A DNA stretch of 64,000 nucleotides from Diphasiastrum complanatum. Taxonomy: Eukaryota; Streptophyta; Lycopodiopsida; Lycopodiales; Lycopodiaceae. The stretch lies in the NCBI GenBank assembly GCA_029204225.1, contig CM055094.1:27762107-27826106 (forward strand), written 5' to 3'. A program made the position numbers and the translations under genes. Below the pieces are notes generated by a model that was given only the letters and a program-made list of their open reading frames with translations, was not told the DNA's origin and made no database searches. Positions within the stretch are counted from its first letter, which is position 1, and each line of letters begins with the position of its first letter. Shown here one piece after another: positions 38,189 through 53,100 of the stretch.

Positions 38189-41100
38189 TGCTTCATTAAT
38201 GTGCTGAAATGTTTTTCTTTTTGTTTCGTGTAGCCATTAGAAGGTTCCAAGCAATTACATGGTTACAGAATGTAGTGGGTTCATTGGGCATTTCAAATGA
38301 ACCTAGTGAGGAAGAGCTGAGACTATGTCTGAGAAACGGTCTGGTGCTATGCAACCTCATGAACAGAATTCACCCTGGTGCTATTCCGAAGGTGCATCAA
38401 CAATTGTCATATCTTTTTACCCCAAACAAAATGCTGGTTGCTTTTAGTCTTTTGTGCTCATTTAAGATTCTTGTAAATCTTTTTGGTCTAACAGATTGTG
38501 GAAAGCCCTGCATCCTTAAGTGCTTCTGATGGAGCTCTTTCAGCTTATCAACATTTTGAAAATGTCAGAAACTTTCTGGTGGCCGTGGAAGAATTGAAGC
38601 TTCCTTCATTTGAAGCTTCCGATTTGGATCAGGTACTGCAGCTATTCTCCTCAAGCTGAAAGATGATATTTTGCTAATTGCATATTTTGCTGGCTTTAAA
38701 TTTCTTCTATCACTTCTGCAGGGCAGTTTGCTCACAGGATCTATGGTGAAAGTTGTTGACTGTATCTTGGCCCTGAAATCTTATTATGATTGGAGAGAGA
38801 ATGGAAGCATGGGAATGTGGAAATATAGTGGTGCAGCTAAAAACAACACGAAACCTTCTGCTCAAGGAGTTCTTGGATCAGTGTCCAATGGCACAGTCCC
38901 GTTGCAAAAAACATGGACTTTGTTTGACATGGATTCAGAAATCCCTCTTTCCCCTGATTCTAGAAACAAAAAACAAAATAATGGTCGCAACCTCATGGAT
39001 AATATGCTAATGAAAAATGGAGAACATGATCAGCATGTCGTATCTGGCGTCACAGTTGGTTCAAATAATCTTGCTTCAAGCACAGCTTTATCAGGTAAAG
39101 ATATTGATCACATCAAATTATGCAGAAGTAAGACTAGAATGGAGCCACCAGCATTTCATAGCTGCTATTATGTGATAACGATCTCGTCATTATCGTATAT
39201 GTAAGTCTGTAGGTCTTGATAACCAAAAAATGGAATCTAGTGAAAAACTCTATTATCTTACATATATTTATCTCTTGACGTCAGATTCAACTGCATCGTG
39301 GATCAATCACATTCGTCAGAAGTTTCATGAAGTCCTCATGATGAGGCCACAATTTCGGGAAGATGTTAGGAGATCTGAAAGTTTCACGACTTCTGATTCT
39401 CTTGATGTATAGTCCTTGTAACCTGGAATTAGTATGCTTGAATTTCTATTCTGCAGTAGGTATTGGTAAATGTTGTAAATAGCAACAGTGCAATTGCTTG
39501 AAGTAAAAATAAGATCTTTCATCAGAAGTTTAGCATAACTGCCGAGTATGCTTGTATTGTCAAAATTTTCTTTTAATGTGAGATGTGCTTCACAGCCCCT
39601 TTCACACCTTGTTAGGGCAGTGCTGGTGGACAAAAAACCTGAGGAGGTTCCCATGGTAAGCACACCTTCTTTTGATTTTTTTTCTGAGCAATTATGGACA
39701 CGCATCTGCCACTCGTAAGCTTTCAGTGGTAGATGGTATTAGTTGATTTTTTTGGGTCTATGTTTGGAGATGCTCAGTTAGTGAAATTCATATTGAGAAA
39801 AGTGACGCAAGAATTTGAATGTCGCTTGTAAGCTTTTGATATAATCTAATTTTTTGGGTCTATGTTTGGAGATGTTTAGTTGGTGGAATTTATGTTGAGA
39901 AAAGTGATAGAAGAATTTGAAAGGCGACTTTCAGTGCAGGCGACACAAGTGAAGAAAGTACGTAAAAGACTCCATGCATTTTGGATGTCATTCTACCACC
40001 TTTGCTGATTTTCCTTACAACATCTAGAGCAGTTCATGTTATTCCTATAGAAAGATGTTGACTATCTGATGGACAAGCACATTGTAGAATAACTGAAAAC
40101 GCTACTTTTAAAAAATGGTGTGACAGCTAAGGATTACCTTGAAGGAGCTCCTTTCACAAGAAGACCGACTTCTTTTACGGTTGAAGACCCTGGAGACCTT
40201 GGCAGCTGGCTCAGGAGAAGAGGTGAAGGTATGTACATGTTTATAGCACAGTATACTTGGATACTAGAAAGGTGCTTGTGATGTCCTGGAATGCATTTCT
40301 TGGGATTCGTCAAGCCGTTTCTTGAATCTTTACTGCTATCAAGGTGAACAGTATGCTAGAGTTATTTGGTGTTCCGACCAATAATGAGTCGAGGATCAAT
40401 TTTTGACTTTTGTATCAGACGATCAAACTACTTATGACTTAGGCCCTATGTGAGCTACTTACACATCAACTACAGAATTCTCTAAGATTTTCAGTGGGCC
40501 CGTGGCTTTAAGAGAGTTTGTCTTCTCTTTCGTGTGAAACTTTATGAAGCATTGTATTGAAGCATGTGGTTGTGTCTAAGTAGTTGCTTGGTTGTTTTCA
40601 CATGCTTAAAGGGCTCTTAGCCAGCTTTGATTTTTAGATCAGCAATCCAAGTTGCTGGTCAATAATGTAGGTATTTTAGGGCGTGTAACCTATTTTGTGA
40701 AAAAGTGGAAATTTCAGTATCTAGATCAATTTGTACAGCATCTAGTTCCATTTCTGGTTTAGATTGCACATTTCTTTCATAATGCTCTGGTGGTACCCTA
40801 GATATGACATCAACATATGAACTTTTGTTTGGCATTTAACCTTCTGTAGTGCATCTCCTTGTGCAGCTTGTTGCCGATCAACTTCAGCTAATCAAGGTGG
40901 GCGCTATTTGAGGTTTTGCTTAAACTATGCATCAGATCTTCATGATGATGCATCTGCTCAACCTAGCATTTGCAACTACTTTAGTCAAGCAAATATGCAT
41001 GTCATTCATGTTGATTGTTGCTTTTTTGTTATAGTCTTTTTGGGATTTGATCACCATGGAGCTACAGTTCCCAAATACCGGTTAACTTGTCTTGGATTCT

Positions 41101-44100
41101 CAAGTGGATCATGTTTGCAGATTGAAAAGAAGCAAATTGAGGAACAGAAGAAAGTGCAGGAGGAAAACACAGAAAAACTTAAGAAAGCTATAGAGGAGAG
41201 ACAAGTCCAGGTCGAAGTTCTAAGGAGTGAGTTGGAAGAGATCAGGAGTGAATCCAAGGAGCATGTAGTTCAGCTTGAACTTCAGAAGATCTTAGAATAT
41301 AATGCACAAGCTACAATTAAAGAGCTTTCCTCACAATTAGACGAATCTAAATTGAAAGTCCAGAATCTTGAGGCAGTCATGAAATCCAAGCTTCAAAACT
41401 TCAGGGAACAACAAATTAAATCCAAAAACCTTCTCACCTTACAACTTCCGTTATTTGAGGTTAGATCCTACTGCCTGATTCTCTGGTTGAGCCCTCTGAT
41501 TTTTTATGAAGGCTTACAGGTTAGAATAAATGCTGGAAAGTGCAATTTCCTTAAGCATAGTTGTTTTTGTGGTTTGCTTCAGGAGTTAAAGTCGGTTCTA
41601 TACACAACAAAGCAAGATGCTTCAAGGATGAAGCTTGGATGGCAGAAGGAGATCGTTTCACTTCGTAAGTGATCTAACTGTAGCATAAATGATTGGTCAG
41701 TGCAAGCTAATCATTTAATGCTTTGTTGCGAACCCACTTTTGCCGCACTCTATTGGAGATAATAGAAAAAGAAAGATACTTATCTGGTCAAATTGAACAC
41801 TTAAGACCATGTGGTTATTTGTTGAGTGCAGAATCTCAGCTTGAAGGGGTAGTTGCAGCAGCAACAAGTTATCATAAAGTGCTTGCGGAAAATCGGAAGC
41901 TCTACAATGAGGTTCAGGACCTTAAAGGTATGATTGTGGCTAGAAAGTGTTGTGACTGCTTCACAAGTGCTAAAAATTCATCCAATCAGCAGGCGAAAAG
42001 TGGAAATTCCATACAGATTTGGGTTGATTACATTGGGCTGTTCTGTTTCAGGAAACATCAGAGTGTTTTGCCGTGTGAGGCCTTTTCTTGGTGGCCAAGC
42101 TGGTAAACACAGCCTTGTAGATTTCATCGGAGAAAATGGTGACATTTCAATATGCAATACCAGCAAGCAGGGAAGGGACAGCTCTAAGCTTTTTAAGTTT
42201 AACAAAGTCTATGGAGCTTCATCTTCTCAAGGTGATCGAATTTGGCTTCGGAAAATTATGTACCTTTGGCACTTCATTTTATCTGCATGATGTCAGTACT
42301 GAGTGTGTTCTTTGATATGTACGGAAGCACATCAGGACACTAGATTCTCACAATAATTTTGCAGGTTTAGACTTCACTACATTAGTAGTTTTTAAATGCA
42401 ACATGGTTATGAAATGGTCATATAATTCCTGAAAAATTTGTAACTTACCCTTTTTCAGAAGAAGTTTTCCATGACACACGGCCATTGATAAGATCTGTTC
42501 TGGATGGCTTCAATGTCTGCATTTTTGCATATGGGCAGACAGGTTCAGGCAAGACCTACACAATGGTAAGCAAGAGCATATATCTCAGTTACATGACTTG
42601 CAAATGTTGTTACAACCTTTCATTGGCCCTCTCACTTACTGAGCAAAAGCAAGTGCAAGGGAATGTAGAGGATCATGTTTGTCTGAAGATAGGTTGCATT
42701 TTGGTTTCAAGTAATCCCCGGTGTGGTAAGGACAGTTCAATCAAAGACCATAGTTTATAGGCACAGTCTCTTATTTTACAATTTTCATAATCGTCATCAG
42801 CATTCGGGTCCTTACATTAGTATTTGGATCCACACTGTTTTCCTTTTCATTTATGAACTGTAGAAGTCATAGATAGGGCCCCTAAAACCCGCTAAACATT
42901 TTTGTGTTGTTGATTGATTGAGAGTAGAGGTTACTCTCCTTTAGTGAGTTCTTTGCTCCTAGTATTTTCCAGCTTTATGTCGAAGGCAGGTTGCCATTTT
43001 CACTTACATTTGATCAATAGAGTACATCTACAATACATTTGCAGTTCTTTCAGTATTTCCAGCATTTTGTGTTGCTTTAGTTGGGAGGAGGAACTGTCAT
43101 TCACCTCACCTCTGAGTCTCATCAAGAATGGCATTGTTCAGAAGCAGATATAATCAATCTCATTGTGGTTGTGCCGAAGTCTATCGAGCATGTCCTGTTT
43201 AGGTTCAAACTGCTACTAGACGAAGTCATGTATGCTAATAATAAGAAATTAAGTTATGCAAGTTTTGCACAAAGAACCTCACCACGATATGATGGCAGAG
43301 GTATTGTGAATCTAGCCAAGATGAATGTGGATTGAGCATTACCGCTTGGACTTGGGGTAGGTCTATATGATTCATATATTGCCTAAACACATCTGCATGT
43401 AAAAAAAGGGGGTAGAATCGTTATGATGATTTTGCCAACAAAGGCTGCCAATATGCTATGTGAGAGCCTCTGCCACCCTGACCATGACCATGACCTGCCC
43501 TTGCCTCACCTCTGAGCTCTCTGCTGCGCTTTTGATAGCTATGTTGCTTATTTCGTAGTGAACACTCTCTTACAGGTGGTTTTGGTTTTTCAGGCCATCT
43601 TGTTAGAAATAACTTGAGGCCTATGTATGACTTGTGCTAGACCAACAAGTATGGTTGCTAATGGGCATTCTTTGTTTCTTTACAAAGACAGACTTTAAGG
43701 TTGTGAATTCCAAAAGTATATTGGCAACCATAATGAACTTGACACGTTGATTGCAAACATGGATTTATGACTTGCTCTAGCCCGTCAGTCTGAAGTCCAC
43801 CAAATGTAGAAGCAAGTGGACATCCCAGCTTCTTTGAAAACCAATGTTTATGGTTGCAAAAATTCTATTGACATATGATGGGATTTGATGTCTAGCTATG
43901 CTCCGTAACATTCCAAAAACTGACCATGGGCTTCTTTTGAACATAGCCTTTGCCATTTGAGTATGTGCGTGTAACTCCAGTATATGCATAAATATCCCTG
44001 TTTGATGCAAAGCAACTGACAGCAGCAAGAGAGGAGTCCATTTGCGCCTTATTGACATTCATGTACATTCTCCAACTTCATTTGCTTCTGATAGGACATG

Positions 44101-47100
44101 GAAGTACTGTGTTCAAGGATGAGAGCTCAAAATATTTTTGTTGAAACACAGCTGACTTTTATTTTGAGTATATGGTGCCCCTAAATGTGCAGTGCTTGTA
44201 CGTATTTACAGATGGAAGCACACAATCTGGTAGGTTAGTTGAAGCATTGTGCTTAGATGTAAGTTCCAAATATCCTGTCGAAATCAACTCGCTATGTATT
44301 TCGGCTATAAATTGTACCTCTAAACATGCATTGCTTGTATGTACTTACAGCTGACAACAACCTATCTGGTAAAAATTTAGTTCTTTAGTTGTATACTTTT
44401 TCTCTGCATTTCTTTATCCAAGGATATTAAGGCTTCTGATTGACGTTTGAACTACATTCGAATTAAAATCTGTGTCTGTGGACAGAGTGGTCCATGCACT
44501 CTTTCGGAGGAAACTTGGGGAGTCAACTACAGAGCCTTAAATGATCTATTTCAGATTTCTCAGAGTAGAAGGGATGTAATTCGATATGAAGTTGGAGTTC
44601 AAATGATTGAAATCTACAATGAGCAAGTTAGGGATCTGCTTTCCTTGGATGGTGCTCAGAAGAGATATCCTCTTGAAAGAGACAAAATGTTGATCTGTTT
44701 TAATTTTTGGTTGCAGTAGTGTGCCTAGGAAAAATATAAAAACGATTTCACGTCTTATGCTGTCACTTAAAACTCTCTTTTCTACAATTTTGGATTGCTG
44801 TATGCAATACTGCTGTAGTGGAACCCTGACTTACAACACGCTTGAGATACGAAACAACTCTCAGCAGAATGGACTAAATGTTCCGGATGCGTGCATGCTA
44901 CCTGTCAAGTCCACAGATGATGTTGTTGAGCTGATGAACATAGGTCAGAGAAATCGGGCCATAGGTGCTACTGCTCTGAACGAGAGGAGCAGTCGTTCTC
45001 ATAGGTAAGAACGAGTTTCTTTCCATTTTCCATTCATTTGAAAAAGGTTGGCTGTTTTAGGAGTAGCTTTATTTATTCCCGCAATTCAATTTTATTTTCC
45101 AAGGAATTAAGTTCTTTGCGGATGTGATCTGCATCTACTTGTGGGTGCTGACAAAGTATATGGGGATGTCATAGCATTTAGTCCACGACGCTATGCACGA
45201 TCAAGTTCATGGTCTAAGACTTTGTGATTGGACTCCATAGGGTCGAAGATTGCATGTCTCCTTTGTTATGTTGGGTATTATCCTAGACATAGCATTGATA
45301 TATTGTTTCTTCATAAATCTAACTGCCTTAGCTGTAGTGTGTTGACGGTGCATGTTCAAGGAACAGATTTGGCGACAGGATCCATTCTGCGTGGCTGCCT
45401 TCATTTGGTTGATCTCGCGGGAAGTGAAAGAGTGGATAAATCAGAGGCTGTTGGAGAAAGGTTGAGAGAAGCCCAACACATTAACAAGTCTCTTTCAGCT
45501 CTAGGAGATGTCATTTCTGCTCTAGCTCAAAAAAGTTCTCATATACCTTATCGTAATAGCAAGCTAACACAGCTGCTTCAGGAATCCCTGGGTGAGTAGT
45601 TGCATTCCTTTCAATTTGATTTTCAGCTCTAGCACTTTTGCTTTTGTGCAAGTGTCATATGACTTAATTTTAATAACAAGTAACCTCCTTTGTTTCTTGT
45701 TTTGTCGATTATGGACATTATATACATATCTAATGGCTAATTTTATCTGTCTACCCACTGGAGTAACTGCATGGAAGAGTTCAGGCCATACAGCTTAAAA
45801 ATCCGCAAATTCTAGTCAGTGTGTTGTTCTTTCTTATGTTGTGTAGGTGGTCAGGCAAAGACCCTCATGTTTGTGCATATTAGCCCAGACAATGACTCCT
45901 ATGGAGAGACCATGAGCACATTAAAGTTTGCTGAAAGAGTTGCCTCTGTGGAGCTTGGTGCAGCCCGCACCAACAAGGAGAGCGGGGAGGTTCGAGAATT
46001 GAAAGAGCAGGTGAAGCTTTCTTATCCAATTCAAGAACTGAGAATCCTACAGATGAATCTATAATATGCAGAGTCAAATGCCATATCTCATATTTTATCT
46101 TGGAGTTTCCTCGCTAAAATATAAGAGAGATTATTCAAAAGGATTACTGGTTATGCTGTTACTCTCCCTTGATGAGCAACAATGTTTTTGCTGGGTGCAA
46201 CTTCAATGTATTCAAAACCATTTTGTAGATTTGATGCTTGTTTCTAATCAATAGAATCAAGAATTTTTAACTGCATTCGAAACTTCACGGCATGTACCAC
46301 ATGCTCTATCGCATGAAAATTTACCTGCATATGGACAGAACACTGTTAATCAACGCAAATCTTCATAAAAGGCATCCAAATACTAAAACATCAAAATGAG
46401 CCACAGCTGAATAACAACTTATTGCAACAGCGTGCTATGCAGAGCTCTAGTTATGTATATGGTAGAGAGCATTAAAGCGTGGAAACCTGCACACATTCTG
46501 CTTCTCAGGTAGAATGATCATCTCAAGGAGTCCTGCATCTCATAAGCTGTGAGATAACGTCTACAAGACACCTCGAATTTAATCAGGGATCACTAAACAT
46601 AATGTGGGGGCCATGTAAGCTAGTAGCTCTGCACTTTCCAGCTCAATATGTAACTGGAGTTAACATGCTAATGTTTGGTAGATACACTTGGTAGCTGCTA
46701 TGTAAAATTTCTGCTCTTTTGTGTCTTTCACGTTCTCTCATATTGAAGACAGGTATCGATCTTGCATTGCTTCACACTTAGCCTGAGGTACTTTGAATCA
46801 ATGTATAACAGTCTTTGTGCCTCACTAACAAGTGCCGTACTTCTTAACTCACCTTGGAGATTTAGATCGAGAAACTTTATATTGTAATTGCGATTTCCGG
46901 ATACTTGATACAAATATGCAGTTTGCTTCACAGGCCTCTCCATATTCTGGTGGTAAGTACTTCATGCTCAAAAACTAGACAAGACAATGACAAAGATCTT
47001 GGTACTGCTAGTGAGGCTAACATTCCATTTGATAAGATTTTTTTTCTAGCCAGGATTGATGGGATGTGGTATAGTCTGATTGTGACACTAATTGTGAAGA

Positions 47101-50100
47101 CAACACAAACGACACATTATGGCTGAGCAGTTAACATTCTATGCGGAAATCCTGATCTAGTGGAGAGTGTAGATTAGAGATGCAATCACTGACTGATTGC
47201 CAACCATCGAAACCATAAACAACATCCACAAGTAACAGAGGGATGGAGGAGCTCACATAAAGCAAAAGAGCTCACAAAGCAAAAACAATCATTATTACAA
47301 AGAAATTGTTCATATACAAGCAAGAGTCCCCTTTAGCATGGGGACACCACATGGCATATGCCTAATAAATGCATGAAATTCCCTGTTGGCCCTCTACGTG
47401 GCATTTTAGGCTATATACAAGTGTAATCTTGTTATCGGCCCGGGACAAGCCCCCGGGCTGGCTTCCTAGCTGAAGCCTACCTACCGAATTAAAACAATAC
47501 ATAACTGTAAACTACAATAGCAGTACAACTACAATTGAGCTTACTAATTCTAACTCCCTCTCTTAAGCTCAAGCGTGATTTAAGTATCAAACTAACTGTA
47601 CACTTGTTACAGTATCACATTTGAAACTTACATAAATAAATTAGATCAAATCTAAGCTCAAATGTGATAAGAGTATAAGAATAAAAATGTGTAGCAATGT
47701 CTTGGAGTGTCCATAGAGATCATATGCATTTTTCTTGCCACCTGTACTGACTCACACTCAAGTACATAGTCAAAGCACTTGACTCACAAAGTATCAACCA
47801 AACACCATGCTCTCAACAAGAGTCTGCCACACTCTTAACTTGACTTGTTCACCATCCAACTTGAAACACAAGCGGACCACGTGAGACACAAGACTCACAC
47901 CGAGGAAACCTCACTGCCGCCATGAGATTGTCATCCTCCATCTTACTAGGCTGACATCTTATCAGACGCTTACAAGACAAACTCATAACGCTGACAACAA
48001 TGAGCGACTATGGCTCAACCTGAGGAAATCCTACTGCCACTAAGATTATACCCTCACCAGAAAATCAGCTAGTAGACATGTCAACAAGTCACAATGAGCA
48101 TATAAATGAGTACTTTGTTTTTCTTTTCAGTAGCAAATGCATAACCAATCAAACTCCAACTCAGATCTACGTCTAGTCACAAAAGACTCTCATGACAAAG
48201 TCACATGCAAGCAATCATATTCATGCAACCAACATGAATGATAAACTTATCAACTGATGATCGCTGCTTGCTGAAGAAGATATCCTCCTATACCATACAC
48301 CTTTGTCATAGGTAGATCCACTGCTATAGCAACCATGCATCCAAAGCTCCACGTATATGCCTTGAGATGTCCGCGAATGCACCATGTACCTCCCAGAGAT
48401 ACACCCCTGTCCAAGTGTCCCATCCAAAACCATCCATCCCACTTTGACTTGCCTTGCCTTGCCAAGCTACCATTCATCCTTCATGCACCAAGCATACATG
48501 CCTTTCCAAGACTTTGATGAATTCCCTACATCTCATGAGCTTTGTCTTGTAGGTTACATGCTTTGACAAGCATCCACAAAGAATATGAATCACATATCAA
48601 CTTGGACTATTCACAAAAAAACAAGCTAGCAAGCTTTGACCTATAAGTCAAGTGGGCTCCCTTACCCTAGCATCAGCTTCCCTATCATGGATTACTAAGC
48701 TCCATAGCACCACATATATCCTGCTTGCTGCTTCCTGTTACATCCTGTAACATGATCTATGAATCTGCTCTCATAGATCCTGAGAATTATGTCTCATCAA
48801 CCCTAATCTTATTGAGATAAAATGGCTTCACATGACTTCAACTAGGCTTCCCTGATCTCACTCCAAAAGATTTCAAATCGTCCAGGTTTAAGCATCCAAT
48901 GCCAAGCCTACACACTTGCAAATACAGCTCATGCACGAAAGCCCCAAAGAGATGGCTTACCAATGCTCCTGATGGTAGATAGCACTCCATCGATGTCAAT
49001 CCAAATATTGACCCATGCTGCATTGCCAACCATGCACACATCTCGTGCGCACCATGAAGTCCATGCCATTGCAACAATATGCCTCCAGTAGATCATAGAG
49101 ACTACTCTCTCTGCATCTTTGCCCCTTCATGAACCGTAGTCAAGTTACTAGATTTGAACAAATTACCAATTTTCCACTTTGGCTTATCCAGCTGACCTTA
49201 CCATTGACATCCTTCACCTTGTGACCGCCATCATTGCATTGCCGCCAATAACAAGCTAGTGTAAATGTATCCTCAATTATGACATTTCTCTCTTTGCAAA
49301 AGCATGTGAAGTAGCCATTACCACCAAATCTGACAATGCCATTGTCGATTCTCACCTTGAGATGGCGCTCCAAGTGTCCCTGACCTTGGTAGGTTCTAAC
49401 TTCCGAAAAACTGAACTAGAAGCCCCATGCCATTCCGCCCTATTCACTGACATAACTTGGCATACTGCTTGGATCTCACCTGTGATTGGTTTCCCTCTCT
49501 CAATTCTTGCCAATCAAGAGTTTCATGATGCCTCATTGCAACTTGATCACATTTACTAGCTTTCTCCAATGCAATTCCGCCCTTTGCGCTCTCCCTCACA
49601 ATATACTGTGCTTAGGCTCCTCAAGACTGCTTGAGAACCGCTTTAGAGCTTCTTGGCTGTAGGCACACGCCTTTTTCCTAACCTGCCCCGCAGATTTACA
49701 GCACAAAATTGGGCTTAATTTGGCACACAGGTCACCAAATAGCGAAAATCATACCTCATTGGGTCACTCATCTCCCTGTTATGTCCATGACGTGCCACCC
49801 TCATAGTGAGGGACATAATAGATTATCCCTTGGGATCACATACCTTCACCCCAGATGTCACTAACCTTACTAATGCACCCACCACCTTATTTGAACACTC
49901 ATTTCCTACTTTCTAGATTGGATCCATTTTCCCACATACATCAAACTCCTATTACGACAATATAGCGTGCACCTTGTTTTATCTTTTCTACTCCGTATAT
50001 GCCTAACTGCTATACCTCATACCATTCCTCCCTTAAACTTAAAGTGAGTTTTTGTACATTTGCTCTCCAAACAACAGCCTCTTTATCATGTTCTCCTAAA

Positions 50101-53100
50101 CCAATAAACCACACTTCAAACATACATTTCTAGGTAGTAAGTGGTATAGTGAGTGTTGCATGTTCCATCTACATGTCATCCACATTTGTGCTACTTCACC
50201 CCAACTCTCAAGAGAAACTTATTGCGATTGTAGAATACTACTACGTGGTAAGAAACAAGCTGTCATCACACAGGGAGAGAAAGGTTCATCATCCTTATAC
50301 AGAATTCATCTTCAGGATCCATCAGGCTTCCAACGTCAATTAGCTCCACCGCCATTGAAAGATCTTCATACTTGAACTACATATGCAACCATGCACACGT
50401 AGACTCACCGATCATCCTCGCCCCCGTCCTCCAATGTTTGTCCTTTTTTCCTACATAATGGTTTTTGAGGATATAAAAACTAAAGACCACCAGATTGCAT
50501 GAACATGAGGACTTGAAGCTGGAATCATTATACATATCAATTTATACCATTTCCCCCTTGCTTTCTGACCACTTATGATTGTGACGTTTGATGTTCCATC
50601 CCCATGGTGAAATAGCCCCATTCCCTTCATCCACAAAATTGGTGATCCAATTATACAAAGTAACTGTTGTGCCACTAGGATCGACCAAGGTGTACAAGAT
50701 GATCCTAGAGATGGTTCTGAACAGAGAGTCCAAACATCTTTGTACATCACTCTACCACTTATAATATTTTCACTCTTAGGGTGATCATTGAGGGGGTTAA
50801 ATTCAGGAAGGAGATTTTGAGAATTTTGAAGAAAATTGCTATTTTGAAGTTTGTTGACAAGCATTTGATTCAGTACTACAACACAAGCTAATTTGATTAG
50901 ATGACCTGCATAATACACGAGATTTGATCATTTATCAGTGATGGCACTAGTAATTTTCTGTTTCAGACTTACAGATTGTAGTTCAGAGATATTCAATATT
51001 ATGATAGACGAGTCAGCAGTACTCTCGATAAGTCAGTGAAGCAGGAAGTGTGCATGCAGATGACCTGTAATGAGATGACACTTCTTGTTGTACCATGTAT
51101 TGCAAGGAGAAATGATGTTTTTGGGATGGATTTGTGTTTCATGCTACTGGAAGGAAGGAGAGATACAACACTGTGAAGTGTAGGGGTAATGAAGAACGTG
51201 TTTGCTTCTAGAGGAGCTATCATGAGGTGTGAACCAAAGAAAGAAGTGTAGCGATTCTTGGTGGTGGGGTATTTTGATAAACGGAGTATAGAGGTGCACA
51301 ATGAACATTTTTGAGAGGTTAGAAAGATTGGTGATGCACTTATAAAAGAGACTTGTGAGTGATCATAGGGTTGTAGCATGAAGGTAATATGACAAGGTCT
51401 GAGATAAAAGGGATCAAAGCAGGAGAGTCCATGAGATCGATAATTATGACGTTGTGTACCCTACTGTGTGGATGACATGTGCGATCACCTGAACTCGATG
51501 CATATTGTAAGTCACCCCCTAAGTTGGGGTGAATGCTTGTTATGGCCTTATCTAGCGTTGGAATAGTCCTGATATGGTAGATTGGCTCTCTAGTGTTCGA
51601 GATTGTTGGTTACGCCTCGATTTAATTCCATGTCAAGGCCAGTTTGTAACGAATACACTCCTACTGAGAAATGTGGAGCAGTACATCTCAATTGGATGGG
51701 TAGTTTGGCTCCCACTTGTTTCTTTGTGTGTCAATCCTGTCCTCATCTTAGTAGTATTCTTGATGGTCTTGACATTGGTATCAGAGCTCGGCTAAGATGC
51801 GGTCTTGGATGGGATTGGAGTTTGAAGCGCTTGTATTTGCATCCCGGATTGGAGTGCTAATTTTGAAGAGAATCTTGGAAGTGGATTCACTAAATCTTGT
51901 TTGTCGCATGCTTTTCAAATTTATGGTAGAATGCTCTTCTACAAGTTTGATTTTGTTTAAAGATGTTGAGAATTTGTGTGAATTGACTAGTAATTTCTAG
52001 TTTTCTTGAGGAAGCTTTCACATGATGTAGAAGAATCTAGTATGTAGGATCCTGTTGCTTGTCTAATTTCTTAGCTTCGGCTTTTAAAGAGTCACATACA
52101 GGCGAGGTTTATGCTACATGCAGCTGTCCTTATTGTTAACAACAGATCAGATTCATGTTTGATGGCTTAAGAGTAGACATCCAGTTATGATTCTGATGTG
52201 TGCAAGCAAAGGATTAACATTTAGTTTCACTAAAGCAATCCGCCAGAAGACTTGCTAAGTATTAACATAGAATGGAAATTGCTGTGTTCTATCCTCTTAT
52301 GTGATTGCAGATGATAGACTGTGATAGTGAGAGATTAATCCAATCCTTGGGTTGTGTGAGAGCAACCAATCATGGTTCTTTTCCAGTTCATGCAAGCCTA
52401 CCTGTTTGTGATTTGAACTGCATGAGGTTTGTAGAATAACCTGTAGGTGACAATAAGAAGAATTATGATTATGGGATTAAGAGCTTGCATGCCTGTTTAG
52501 CTTCTGAAAGGCTTCTTGTAAGCTGAAGGTTAACTTACGTGCAAGCTTGTTTACTTCTGATTCTGAGATTCTATGGAGTGCTGGTCAGCTAATCTGAACA
52601 TTGTAAATGTTCTTAAAAGAATAAGTGATTTTGTTGAACAATATGTTCTCAGTTGAACCTTAGAAAAATTGCTTGTTTTTCCCTGTTTTTTCCTGAGTAC
52701 GGGCAATAGCTTTGTGTAAAACGATTGTAGGGGTCAAAGCGCTGTTGATGGAGTGTTGTAGACACTGTTTCCTGGCTCGTTTTCAGATTTGTCAGATGTG
52801 CTAGCTGATTGATTTCCTTTTGAAGCCCGTTTCTCTTTGATCCTTTGTTGAGCGATGGCTGAGGGTGCAATTTTTTGGGCTATGGCAGCGCGCTCTCCTG
52901 ATGGTTGATGGTGGCTGGAGTTGATGGGGCACACTCTCTTGTGCTCCTCCGGCGGCTGTAGGCTTTTCTTTTTCCAAAAACATTATCTTTTAAAGACTCG
53001 CAATAGGGTTTGTGTGTCTCAGGGTTGTTTTGCTTGTGTGAGGAGCTTTAGGGTTTCTTACACGAGTCTTCATGCATTTCTTGAGGTTGCATGGCTGTCT

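Noticed and set aside
42914-43335. ORFs within kinesin intron 13
   Set aside because: Including them would break motor-domain continuity between the P-loop exon and the next motor exon.
44665-44719. Reading kinesin exon 14 straight on to the TAG at 44718
   Set aside because: It replaces the conserved LEIRN segment with unrelated residues and truncates the motor; the AT-AC splice fits far better.
47438-47458. GC-rich inverted repeat as a terminator
   Set aside because: Plant nuclear intron context; hairpin terminators are not expected and there is no T-run.
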